Assembly: GCA_023244975.1 (NCBI GenBank)
Contig: JAHFLG010000055.1
Span: 1 to 6,096, forward strand
Length of the DNA: 6,096 nt
Direction: 5' to 3'
DNA from: Candidatus Harrisonbacteria bacterium
GTDB taxonomy: Bacteria > Patescibacteriota > Minisyncoccia > UBA6257 > 1-14-0-10-44-23
Numbering within the stretch: the stretch's first letter is position 1; each line of letters starts with the position of its first letter. Shown here piece by piece: positions 1-5,349 of the stretch. The notes under the pieces were generated by a model. That model was not told where the DNA came from and did no database searches. It saw only the letters and a program-made list of their open reading frames with translations. Both the position numbers and the translations under genes were made by a program.

Positions 1-523
1 ACCCGCCGCCAAGCATTTGCTCCTGTAGTCGTTTAATACCTGAACCAGTTTTCCAGAGATGTCGCTGATCAACAACTCGCTCTCGCTCGCCGGCCCAGTC
101 ACGATTGGCATCAAAAAACTTCTGAACTTCATCGGCTGCGCCATACACCGGTACTAGGCGCTGATAGAGCAATTTCCAATAGGCGTTTGGCGTAAGACGG
201 AGACGATAGCTCGCCGGCGTAACAAAGTGATTGAGGCAGACCTTATCTTTAGCGCTGACGCGATGATCAAGCCGGCTGCGGCGCAGACCAAGGAAGCCGA
301 AGATAATGGCGCTAAAAAATCGCGCGGTGAAAATTCGGCCGGCACGAGCGCAGATGAGGACATCAAAATCAGAGTTCTCGTTTACATTACCGAGTGCCAG
401 CGAGCCGGCGCCAAACGCGGCCGTGACAAATGGGATGTGCCGGAAGACCCAGGTGCGACGAATAAACTTCTGCCACTTGAGATCGCAGAGAACTTGTTGC
501 TGTCGCCGCGCGAGAACATCCAT
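1..523 (-). CDS. Nucleotidyltransferase-domain protein, 3' end cut by window edge
   Basis: Reading leftward from an ATG at 523, the frame stays open for 174 codons and leaves the window, so the C-terminus is missing. Residues 38-54 read GAGSLALGNVNENSDFD. This fits the nucleotidyltransferase fold signature: a Gly-Ser pair (40-41) followed after about ten residues by Asp-x-Asp (52, 54), which bind metal and nucleotide in this superfamily. The third carboxylate usual in active members is not obvious; the strand where I would expect it reads VCLNHF (95-100). No membrane segment is seen. The ATG lies one base after the rmuC stop and no Shine-Dalgarno is visible, so translation is probably coupled to rmuC. 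The target (tRNA, antibiotic, protein or toxin-antitoxin partner) cannot be told. I associate similar sequences with Patescibacteria, from memory only. The domain call is fairly safe; the function is unknown. Confidence 0.75.
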   Translation of the reverse strand, partial: MDVLARRQQQVLCDLKWQKFIRRTWVFRHIPFVTAAFGAGSLALGNVNENSDFDVLICARAGRIFTARFFSAIIFGFLGLRRSRLDHRVSAKDKVCLNHFVTPASYRLRLTPNAYWKLLYQRLVPVYGAADEVQKFFDANRDWAGERERVVDQRHLWKTGSGIKRLQEQMLGGG

Positions 524-524
524 G

Positions 525-1562
525 CTACTCGTCGGTATTAGGCTTTGAGAGCTGCTGGACTTCAAACCCCACACCTTCGCCGGTGATGCGCATGACATCT
601 TTATCAACCTTACCCAGTTCTTTGTACGCGGCGTTGTAATGATTAACAGTTGTATTCATTGCATTTCCAAGCTTCAACATAAAATCTTCGTGCGCCTTCC
701 AGTGTTTTTGCAGCTCGCCGATACGCTTCACGATGTCCTGAGTTGCCTGTTCAATTTTAAATGCTTTAAGACCGTAAAGCACTGACTGGAGATAGGCGGC
801 AAAGGTTGTCGGCGAAACAATGATCACCTTCTTTTCATTGTAGGCATAGTCAATCAGGTTTCGAGTATTTACTTTTACCGCGCCAACTTCATTAACCAAA
901 AGATCATAATAAATCCCTTCGGCTGGGATAAACATAAACGCGAATGGCAGCGTTCCCTCTTCCGAGCGGATGTACTTGCTGGTTTCATCGATCCTCTTTT
1001 TCAAATCATTTTTAAAATCTTTTTCTAACTCCTCGCGCTGCTTGTCATCGATCGCATTGGTCACGCGGTTGTAGTTGTCCAAAGAAAACTTGGCATCAAC
1101 CGGAATAATACCGTCTTTGGTAATAATCGCGGCGTCCACCACCTCGCCGTTTTTGAACGGATACTGCATCTTATACGAACCCGGTGGGAGAATATTAGTT
1201 AAAATGAGTTCCAGTGAAGCCTCGCCCAAATTACCGCGCTGCTTCTGATGCCTGAGTGTCTTCTCTAAGCTGCCCAGCTGCTCGGCAATACTGACAAATT
1301 GCCGAGTCTGCTCATTGGTCTTGGTCTGCTCGCGAGTGACATCAATAAGCGACTTCAGCATCTGCTCGACGCCATGGGTCATCTCCTTACGGCTCTCGCC
1401 GAGTTGGGCGTCCATCCGCTTCTGAACCTCCATCAGCTGCTGCTGGATAAGCACCATCCCCTGGCTATCTTCCTTCACTTCTTTGGGTTTTAAGGCTCTA
1501 TATAAAAGAAAAAATCCTCCGGCAATCACGATCAAAATAATCAAAAAATAAATGGGGTCCAT
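525..1562 (-). CDS. rmuC: DNA recombination protein RmuC homologue
   Basis: 345 residues. An N-terminal membrane helix (about residues 4-21, IYFLIILIVIAGGFFLLY) is followed by a charged, probably coiled-coil stretch (about 25-95). The RmuC domain then covers about 97-310 and includes KQRGNLGEASLE, a YKMQYPF segment, and VDAAII...IIPVDAKFSLDNY. This matches the family pattern K-x-RG-x-x-GE...Q...DaKfpl. RmuC proteins are nuclease-like and in E. coli limit DNA inversions at short inverted repeats; the biochemical activity is poorly defined. E. coli RmuC is about 475 residues, so this is a short form with a reduced coiled coil. The ATG at 1562 lies 6 bases after an extended -10 (TGTTATACT), so the message is predicted leaderless. 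The stop TAG (527-525) is one base from the next gene's ATG, so the two probably form an operon. Confidence 0.9.
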   Translation of the reverse strand: MDPIYFLIILIVIAGGFFLLYRALKPKEVKEDSQGMVLIQQQLMEVQKRMDAQLGESRKEMTHGVEQMLKSLIDVTREQTKTNEQTRQFVSIAEQLGSLEKTLRHQKQRGNLGEASLELILTNILPPGSYKMQYPFKNGEVVDAAIITKDGIIPVDAKFSLDNYNRVTNAIDDKQREELEKDFKNDLKKRIDETSKYIRSEEGTLPFAFMFIPAEGIYYDLLVNEVGAVKVNTRNLIDYAYNEKKVIIVSPTTFAAYLQSVLYGLKAFKIEQATQDIVKRIGELQKHWKAHEDFMLKLGNAMNTTVNHYNAAYKELGKVDKDVMRITGEGVGFEVQQLSKPNTDE

Positions 1563-1568
1563 AGGCTC

Positions 1569-1577
1569 AGTATAACA
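1569..1577 (-). promoter_or_regulatory. Extended -10 promoter of rmuC, predicted leaderless start
   Basis: On the minus strand the sequence is TGTTATACT (TGnTATACT). Six bases (GAGCCT) separate the hexamer from the rmuC ATG, which places the expected transcription start on the A of the ATG. No -35 element is evident. The TG overlaps the end of the T tract of the terminator just upstream, so terminator and promoter share bases. Confidence 0.7.
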
Positions 1578-1607
1578 AAAAAAGGCGCGCCCTCACAGCA
1601 CACCTTT
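1577..1607 (-). terminator. Rho-independent terminator after gpmI, TGTGAGG loop
   Basis: Read on the minus strand, AAAGGTGTGC (1607-1598) pairs with GCGCGCCTTT (1590-1581) over 10 base pairs, two of them G-U. The loop is the 7 bases TGTGAGG (1597-1591). The hairpin is followed by seven consecutive T (1583-1577), of which the first three belong to the stem. It lies about 60 bases past the gpmI stop and should end gpmI transcription. The core GCTGTGAGGGCG is identical to that of the terminator after the HU gene, though the outer stems differ. Confidence 0.85.
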
Positions 1608-1618
1608 CTTATCCATAT

Positions 1619-1627
1619 AGTATAGCA
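1619..1627 (-). promoter_or_regulatory. Orphan extended -10 element just upstream of a terminator
   Basis: TGCTATACT on the minus strand matches the TGnTATACT form seen at four other gene starts here. The predicted start near 1612 lies only about five bases before the terminator hairpin (1607-1577), so an RNA of roughly 36 bases, mostly hairpin, would result unless polymerase reads through into rmuC. An ATG at 1616 opens only a 7-codon frame and would precede the predicted start. It may be a second rmuC promoter, a remnant, or chance. Confidence 0.35.
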
Positions 1628-1667
1628 AATCCAGGGCTAAAGTTATCCCCAAGGCCACTATCCTCGC

Positions 1668-3227
1668 CTATTCCAGCAGTCCCAGCAAACTCTGGCCATT
1701 CATCTGCGGAGGTTTGGGAATACCAAATAGTTCAAGGATTGTTGGCGCTACATCAGACAAGATGCCGGCGACTTCAGCTTCGGTGTGCTTAACCTGATCA
1801 GGCGTCTTAGTACGCTTAAATTCAGGACCGATAATGTAGACCGGCACCGGCGACGGATCGTGGCTCGTCTCCGGCATGCCGGTCATAATATCGAGCATCA
1901 CCTCAGCGTTACCATGATCAGAGGTAATGACCAGATATGTACCGGTACTTTCACAAAGCTTAACTATTCTCCCAAGTTGCTCGTCAACCGTATTGATGGC
2001 TTTTATTGCTGCTTCAAAATTACCCGTGTGCGCCACCATGTCGGCGTTAGCAAAGTTCACAGCCATAAAATCGAACTGCTCGCCCGTAATCGCCTCAATA
2101 ACCCGATCGGCAATTTCGGCGGCCTTCATCTCCGGCGCTTCATCGTGACGATCCACATTTCGTGAAGGCACCAAAAACTTTGTCTGTAGCGGAAACCCAT
2201 CATCGCGAAAACCGTTGAAAAAATATGTCACGTGCGCGTACTTTTCGGTTTCAGCAAGAAGCAATTGGGTTTTACCGGCGTCGGACAGTACCTTGCCAAG
2301 AGGATGCGTGACAACTTCGCTCGGAAACGCCACGGGCACCTTAAATGATTTTGAGTACTCGGTCATGGTAGCGACAAACAAATTTTTGATCGGCTTAACA
2401 ACAAACTGGTTAAAATCCGGAGTAATGAATGATTGTACGATCTGGCGAATACTGTCTTCGCGAAAATCAATAAAAATAAGGGAGTCGTTGTCGGTGATAC
2501 CGTGCCCAGCAACCAGCGAGACCGGTTTAATGAACTCGTCATTGACGTTCTGTTCGTAAGCCGCGCGAATCACATCTTCAACTGTGCCGCTCCCGGGTGT
2601 CTCCAGTCCGGTCATCACGTCATAGGCCAGTTTCGTTCGGTCGAAATGGCCGTCACGATCAAGCGCAAAATGTCGGCCTGAAAAACTCGCCAGAGTGCCG
2701 ATGCCCTCGGTTTCAATAACGCGGCGGAGTCGTTCAAGTAAAATTAAAGCACTGCGCGGCCGGCTATCTTTACCGTCGGCAAACAGATGCAGATTGAGTT
2801 TAGTAACACCCACAGCCTTGGCGTAGTGGATCAAAGCCTCAAGATGTTCAAAGGCCGCATGCACGCTTCCCTCAGTCAGCAGGCCGGCGATATTCACGCT
2901 GGAGCTGTACTGCTTCGCGTGGGTAAAAGCGTCAAGAAATACCTGATTTTTAAAAAATTCACCGTTCTGGATCGCAAGAGTAATCCGCGGATAGTGCTGA
3001 TAAATAACCTTACCGGCGCCGATGGTTAGGTGGCCGACCTCAGAATTACCGACTTCATTCCACGGAAGACCAACCGCAATACCCGAGGCTTGTAGCGCCC
3101 CGGAGAGGTAGTGCGATTTTATGTACTCAATCATTGCTGGCTTAACCTGAGCGATTGGATTAGAAGCATCTTCCTTGCCTATCCCCCACCCGTCCAGAAT
3201 AATAAGCGCTACCATCTTTTTTGCCAT
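1668..3227 (-). CDS. gpmI: 2,3-bisphosphoglycerate-independent phosphoglycerate mutase
   Basis: 519 residues, close to the usual ~510. The enzyme interconverts 3- and 2-phosphoglycerate in cytoplasmic glycolysis, using two metal ions (usually Mn) and a phosphoserine. Visible active-site landmarks are Asp12 in LDGWG, the phosphorylated Ser62 in GNSEVGH, His123, Asp154, arginines in SGRHFALDRD (184, 190), ETEKYAHVTYFFNG, Asp396 and His400 in NADMVAHTG, Asp437 and His438 in SDHGNAE, and His456 in TSHD. These cover both the phosphatase-like and transferase domains, so the protein looks active. Two family motifs diverge: the usual SDGGVHSH reads TEGSVHAA (118-125), and the usual DGRD reads DGKD with Lys153 for Arg. 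The ATG at 3227 lies 6 bases after a consensus TATAAT, predicting a leaderless message. The gene is divergent from rny and followed by a terminator. Confidence 0.96.
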   Translation of the reverse strand: MAKKMVALIILDGWGIGKEDASNPIAQVKPAMIEYIKSHYLSGALQASGIAVGLPWNEVGNSEVGHLTIGAGKVIYQHYPRITLAIQNGEFFKNQVFLDAFTHAKQYSSSVNIAGLLTEGSVHAAFEHLEALIHYAKAVGVTKLNLHLFADGKDSRPRSALILLERLRRVIETEGIGTLASFSGRHFALDRDGHFDRTKLAYDVMTGLETPGSGTVEDVIRAAYEQNVNDEFIKPVSLVAGHGITDNDSLIFIDFREDSIRQIVQSFITPDFNQFVVKPIKNLFVATMTEYSKSFKVPVAFPSEVVTHPLGKVLSDAGKTQLLLAETEKYAHVTYFFNGFRDDGFPLQTKFLVPSRNVDRHDEAPEMKAAEIADRVIEAITGEQFDFMAVNFANADMVAHTGNFEAAIKAINTVDEQLGRIVKLCESTGTYLVITSDHGNAEVMLDIMTGMPETSHDPSPVPVYIIGPEFKRTKTPDQVKHTEAEVAGILSDVAPTILELFGIPKPPQMNGQSLLGLLE

Positions 3228-3255
3228 TGATTAATTATAGCTTATTTTGTACAAT
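3227..3255 (+). promoter_or_regulatory. Proposed rny promoter (TTGATT, 17 bases, TACAAT)
   Basis: TTGATT at 3227-3232 and TACAAT at 3250-3255 are separated by 17 bases. A start near 3262 would give a leader of about 32 bases with no Shine-Dalgarno. The -35 begins at the last base of the reversed gpmI start codon and the spacer holds the gpmI -10. The region is very AT-rich, so other -10 choices such as TATATT (3255-3260) are possible. Confidence 0.45.
3234..3239 (-). promoter_or_regulatory. Consensus -10 (TATAAT) of gpmI, predicted leaderless start
   Basis: The minus strand reads TATAAT, then TAATCA, then the gpmI ATG. The 6-base gap puts the expected transcription start on the A of the ATG. 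No good -35 is visible at 16-18 bases and the upstream TG is absent. The element lies inside the spacer of the proposed rny promoter on the other strand, so polymerases at the two sites would exclude each other. Confidence 0.65.
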
Positions 3256-3293
3256 ATATTTAATGCACTTAATTAATACCCCTAATCGTTCAT

Positions 3294-4817
3294 ATGAATA
3301 TCTCAGACCCATTTCTCTGGGTGTCTTTGGCTATTGGTTTGGCACTCGGTTACGTTGTCCGTCAGATTCTCGGAGGTAAACAAGCAGAGTCAGTAGAAGC
3401 GAAGGTCAAACAACAACTCGACGACGCAAAAAAACAGTCGGACGAGCTTGTTGCTGTCGCGCAAAAAAAATCTCTCTCGTTAGTTGAGGAAGGTCAAAAA
3501 ATCGAACGCGAACGCAAAGAGAAGCTCGATAAGATTGAAGAGCGACTCTTGAAGCGCGAGGAAACAATGGAAGGCCAGATGGTCAACCTAACCAATCGTG
3601 AGAGTAAACTTAATGACGAGCTCCGTAAGGTTGACGGCCTAAAAAACGAAGCAGTTGAGGCTAAGAGCAAGGCCATAGGAGAACTAGAAAAAGTTGCCGG
3701 CATGAAGGCTGAGGATGCCAAAGCTCGGATATTCAAAGAAACCGAGGATCGTTATCGCTCGGACTTGGTTGTCAGTATCCAGAAGCTCGAAAAAGATCGT
3801 CGCGATGAAGTAGAGAAAAAAGCATCGGAAATAGTTACCACTGCGCTGATGCGCTATGCGCGTAGCCATGTTGCCGATGTCACAACCTCGGTCTTCCACC
3901 TGCCCAACGAAGAGATGAAAGGAAAAATCATCGGCCGTGAAGGACGCAACATCAAAGCCCTTGAGCGTGCCACTGGCGTGGAAATCATCATCGATGAGGC
4001 TCCGGAAAGTATTATCTTATCTTCATTCGATCCCCTGCGCCGCGAAATCGCCCGTATGACCCTCGACAAGCTGCTCAAAGATGGCCGTATTCAGCCAGCC
4101 AAAATCGAGGAAACCGTTGAAGGCTGCAAACAGGAGCTCATCAAACGCATGCAGGACATCGGCGAACAGGCCACCATTGAAGTCGGAGTTACCGGTTTTT
4201 CAAAAGAAATCCTACAGCTCCTCGGCCGCCTGCACTTCCGTACCAGCTACGGCCAGAACGTCCTTATCCACTCAATTGAGATGGGCCACATCGCCGGCAT
4301 GATGGCGGCAGAGCTCGGCTGCAACGTTGATATCGCCAAAAAAGGAGCTCTCGTCCACGACATCGGCAAGGCCATCAGCCATGAGGTTGAGGGTACACAC
4401 GTTGAACTCGGCCGCAAAATTCTCGCCAAGTACGGCGTTGAGCCGGCGGTCATCACCGCCATGGAGAGCCACCATGAGGACTATCCGTTCACCAGTCCTG
4501 AAGCCTATATCGTCACCACTGCCGACATCCTCTCAGCCGCCCGACCGGGTGCTCGCCGCGATTCAGTTGAACAGTACATCAAACGACTCAAAGATCTGGA
4601 AGAGCTCACCGGTAAATTTGAAGGTGTGCGCCAGGCTTATGCCCTTTCTGCAGGCCGCGAGGTACGCGTGTTCGTTGTCCCGGAAAAAATTGATGACTTC
4701 CGCGCTCTGCAAATGGCCAAAGATATCGCCAACAAGATTCAGACCGAACTCAAGTATCCGGGCGAGATCAAAGTCAACGTCATCCGCGAAGTTCGGGCTG
4801 TGGAATACGCTCGTTAG
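3294..4817 (+). CDS. rny: Ribonuclease Y, membrane-anchored endoribonuclease
   Basis: 507 residues, normal for the family (~510-520). The order is classic: an N-terminal membrane helix (about 7-22, FLWVSLAIGLALGYVV), a long charged coiled coil (about 30-190), a KH RNA-binding domain with the GxxG loop GREG (214-217) in KIIGREGRNIKALE, then an HD metal-dependent phosphohydrolase domain with His326 (LIHSIEMGH), His355-Asp356 (VHDIGKA), and ESHH further on. The C-terminus keeps PGARRDSVEQYIKRL, AGREVRV and YPGEIKVNVIRE, typical of RNase Y. It starts decay of mRNAs by internal cleavage at the membrane, best known in Bacillus and Staphylococcus. The ATG at 3294 gives the expected N-terminal anchor; no Shine-Dalgarno precedes it. 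No terminator is visible in the 61 bases before the HU gene, so read-through into it is possible. Confidence 0.96.
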   Translation: MNISDPFLWVSLAIGLALGYVVRQILGGKQAESVEAKVKQQLDDAKKQSDELVAVAQKKSLSLVEEGQKIERERKEKLDKIEERLLKREETMEGQMVNLTNRESKLNDELRKVDGLKNEAVEAKSKAIGELEKVAGMKAEDAKARIFKETEDRYRSDLVVSIQKLEKDRRDEVEKKASEIVTTALMRYARSHVADVTTSVFHLPNEEMKGKIIGREGRNIKALERATGVEIIIDEAPESIILSSFDPLRREIARMTLDKLLKDGRIQPAKIEETVEGCKQELIKRMQDIGEQATIEVGVTGFSKEILQLLGRLHFRTSYGQNVLIHSIEMGHIAGMMAAELGCNVDIAKKGALVHDIGKAISHEVEGTHVELGRKILAKYGVEPAVITAMESHHEDYPFTSPEAYIVTTADILSAARPGARRDSVEQYIKRLKDLEELTGKFEGVRQAYALSAGREVRVFVVPEKIDDFRALQMAKDIANKIQTELKYPGEIKVNVIREVRAVEYAR

Positions 4818-4823
4818 TGAATG

Positions 4824-4832
4824 TGCTATACT
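4824..4832 (+). promoter_or_regulatory. Extended -10 promoter of the HU gene
   Basis: TGCTATACT lies 7 bases past the rny stop. The expected start near 4839 gives an A-rich leader of about 40 bases, with runs of A and no Shine-Dalgarno, before the ATG at 4879. It is the same TGnTATACT type as the other promoters here, but in this case the gene is not leaderless. Confidence 0.65.
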
Positions 4833-4878
4833 TTCTCAATATAAAAAAGCGTCGAAAAAAATAATTAACAAATACACT

Positions 4879-5154
4879 ATGAAGAAAGACGATTTGGTTG
4901 ATGCCTTGCAAAAAGGCGCGAACCTTCCGACCAAGAAGCAGGCGGCTGAGATCGTGGAGTGGTTTTTTGAAACCATCACCAAGAGCTTGAAGCGCGGCGA
5001 AGAGGTAGGAATAACCGGATTTGGAACTTTTAAGGCCGTTAAGCGGGCAGCCCGCATGGGCGTCAACCCGAAGACCGGCGCGAAGATCCAGATCGCGGCG
5101 ACCACGGTTCCGAAGTTCAAAGCAGGCAAGCTGCTCAAAGACGCCGTTAAATAG
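4879..5154 (+). CDS. hup: HU-family nucleoid DNA-binding protein
   Basis: 91 residues, the usual HU length. The N-terminal helical dimerisation part (MKKDDLVDALQKGANLPTKK) is followed by the signature GITGFGTFKAVKRAARMG (about 48-65), then the beta-arm tip NPKTG, whose proline intercalates into DNA in HU and IHF, then PKFKAGKLLKDAVK at the end. HU dimers bind and bend DNA with little sequence preference and compact the chromosome. The same frame is open upstream into rny, but similarity begins at the ATG at 4879, which follows an extended -10 and an A-rich leader. The gene ends 9 bases before a strong terminator. HU is preferred over IHF because the sequence fits the HU consensus closely and only one such gene is seen here. 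Confidence 0.95.
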   Translation: MKKDDLVDALQKGANLPTKKQAAEIVEWFFETITKSLKRGEEVGITGFGTFKAVKRAARMGVNPKTGAKIQIAATTVPKFKAGKLLKDAVK

Positions 5155-5163
5155 CTCCCTATC

Positions 5164-5200
5164 AAAAAATCCGCTGTGAGGGCGGATTTTTTGTTTTTTT
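5164..5200 (+). terminator. Rho-independent terminator after the HU gene, TGTGAGG loop
   Basis: AAAAAATCCGC (5164-5174) pairs perfectly with GCGGATTTTTT (5182-5192) over 11 base pairs, with the 7-base loop TGTGAGG (5175-5181). After one G comes a second run of seven T (5194-5200). Because of the A and T runs it should also work on the opposite strand. The core GCTGTGAGGGCG is shared exactly with the gpmI terminator. Confidence 0.92.
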
Positions 5201-5208
5201 GATATACT
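5200..5208 (+). promoter_or_regulatory. Extended -10 promoter of the 30-residue peptide gene, predicted leaderless
   Basis: TGATATACT starts at the last T of the HU terminator's T run. TATCCA (6 bases) separates it from the ATG at 5215, so the predicted transcription start is the A of the ATG. No -35 is evident. Spacing and terminator overlap repeat the arrangement at rmuC. Confidence 0.7.
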
Positions 5209-5214
5209 TATCCA

Positions 5215-5307
5215 ATGAACGCAAAAGCAAAAAAAATCCTGACAATCATCCTGGTCGTGCTGATCATTTTCTTCATGGCCGGCAGCTTCCTGATTAGTAG
5301 CTTCTAA
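5215..5307 (+). CDS. 30-residue single-membrane-helix peptide, function unknown
   Basis: The frame encodes a Lys-rich start (MNAKAKK) followed by an unbroken hydrophobic helix (about residues 8-27, with ILTIILVVLIIFFMAGSFLI) and a short SSF end, closing with TAA. This looks like an inner-membrane peptide with its N-terminus in the cytoplasm. Support for it being a real gene comes from the extended -10 with exactly leaderless spacing, its position between a terminator and the next gene, and a complete membrane helix with the positive charges on one side. I do not recognise a family. Such peptides can be membrane-complex regulators or toxins of type I systems; nothing here decides. No terminator separates it from the following gene, so the two may share a transcript. 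Confidence 0.65.
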   Translation: MNAKAKKILTIILVVLIIFFMAGSFLISSF

Positions 5308-5317
5308 TGATTGAACT

Positions 5318-5349
5318 CATATGATATACTCATATAGTATAATCATATG
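5318..5349. promoter_or_regulatory. Imperfect palindrome, possible operator of the helix-turn-helix gene
   Basis: CATATGATATACT (5318-5330) is the reverse complement of AGTATAATCATATG (5336-5349) apart from one extra base, with CATAT between the arms. The left arm holds the proposed -10 and the right arm ends in the ATG. The downstream gene encodes an N-terminal helix-turn-helix, so self-binding is plausible but unproven. The palindrome may simply follow from AT-rich tandem repeats. Confidence 0.45.
5322..5330 (+). promoter_or_regulatory. Extended -10 promoter of the helix-turn-helix gene
   Basis: TGATATACT, inside the left palindrome arm. The expected start near 5337 gives a leader of about 10 bases before the ATG at 5347. 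A second hexamer, TATAAT at 5338-5343, would start transcription past the ATG and so is less likely to serve this start codon. Confidence 0.55.

Noticed and set aside
227..541. Plus-strand frame of 104 codons.
   Set aside because: It is a shadow of the nucleotidyltransferase gene on the minus strand, which carries a recognisable GS...DxD motif; the plus-strand product resembles nothing.
1592..1597. TGTGAG of the terminator loop as a -35 for rmuC, 17 bases from its -10.
   Set aside because: In the second copy of the module the same bases are 22 from the -10, so spacing is not kept, and the match to TTGACA is poor.
1593..1616. Seven-codon frame MDKKGVL before the gpmI-rmuC terminator as a leader peptide.
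   Set aside because: The nearby -10 would start transcription after its ATG, there is no ribosome site, and the codons show no attenuation-type run.
1785..2165. Plus-strand frame of 126 codons inside gpmI.
   Set aside because: It lies antisense to conserved metal-binding motifs of the mutase and has no promoter or recognisable domain.
4327..4878. Open frame upstream of and in phase with HU, which would make a 275-residue protein.
   Set aside because: It overlaps the conserved RNase Y C-terminal half in another frame, its translation is low-complexity Ser/Pro/Arg-rich, and HU similarity begins at the ATG at 4879.
4836..5165. Minus-strand frame of 109 codons opposite HU.
   Set aside because: It is antisense to the whole HU gene, with composition explained by the HU codons.
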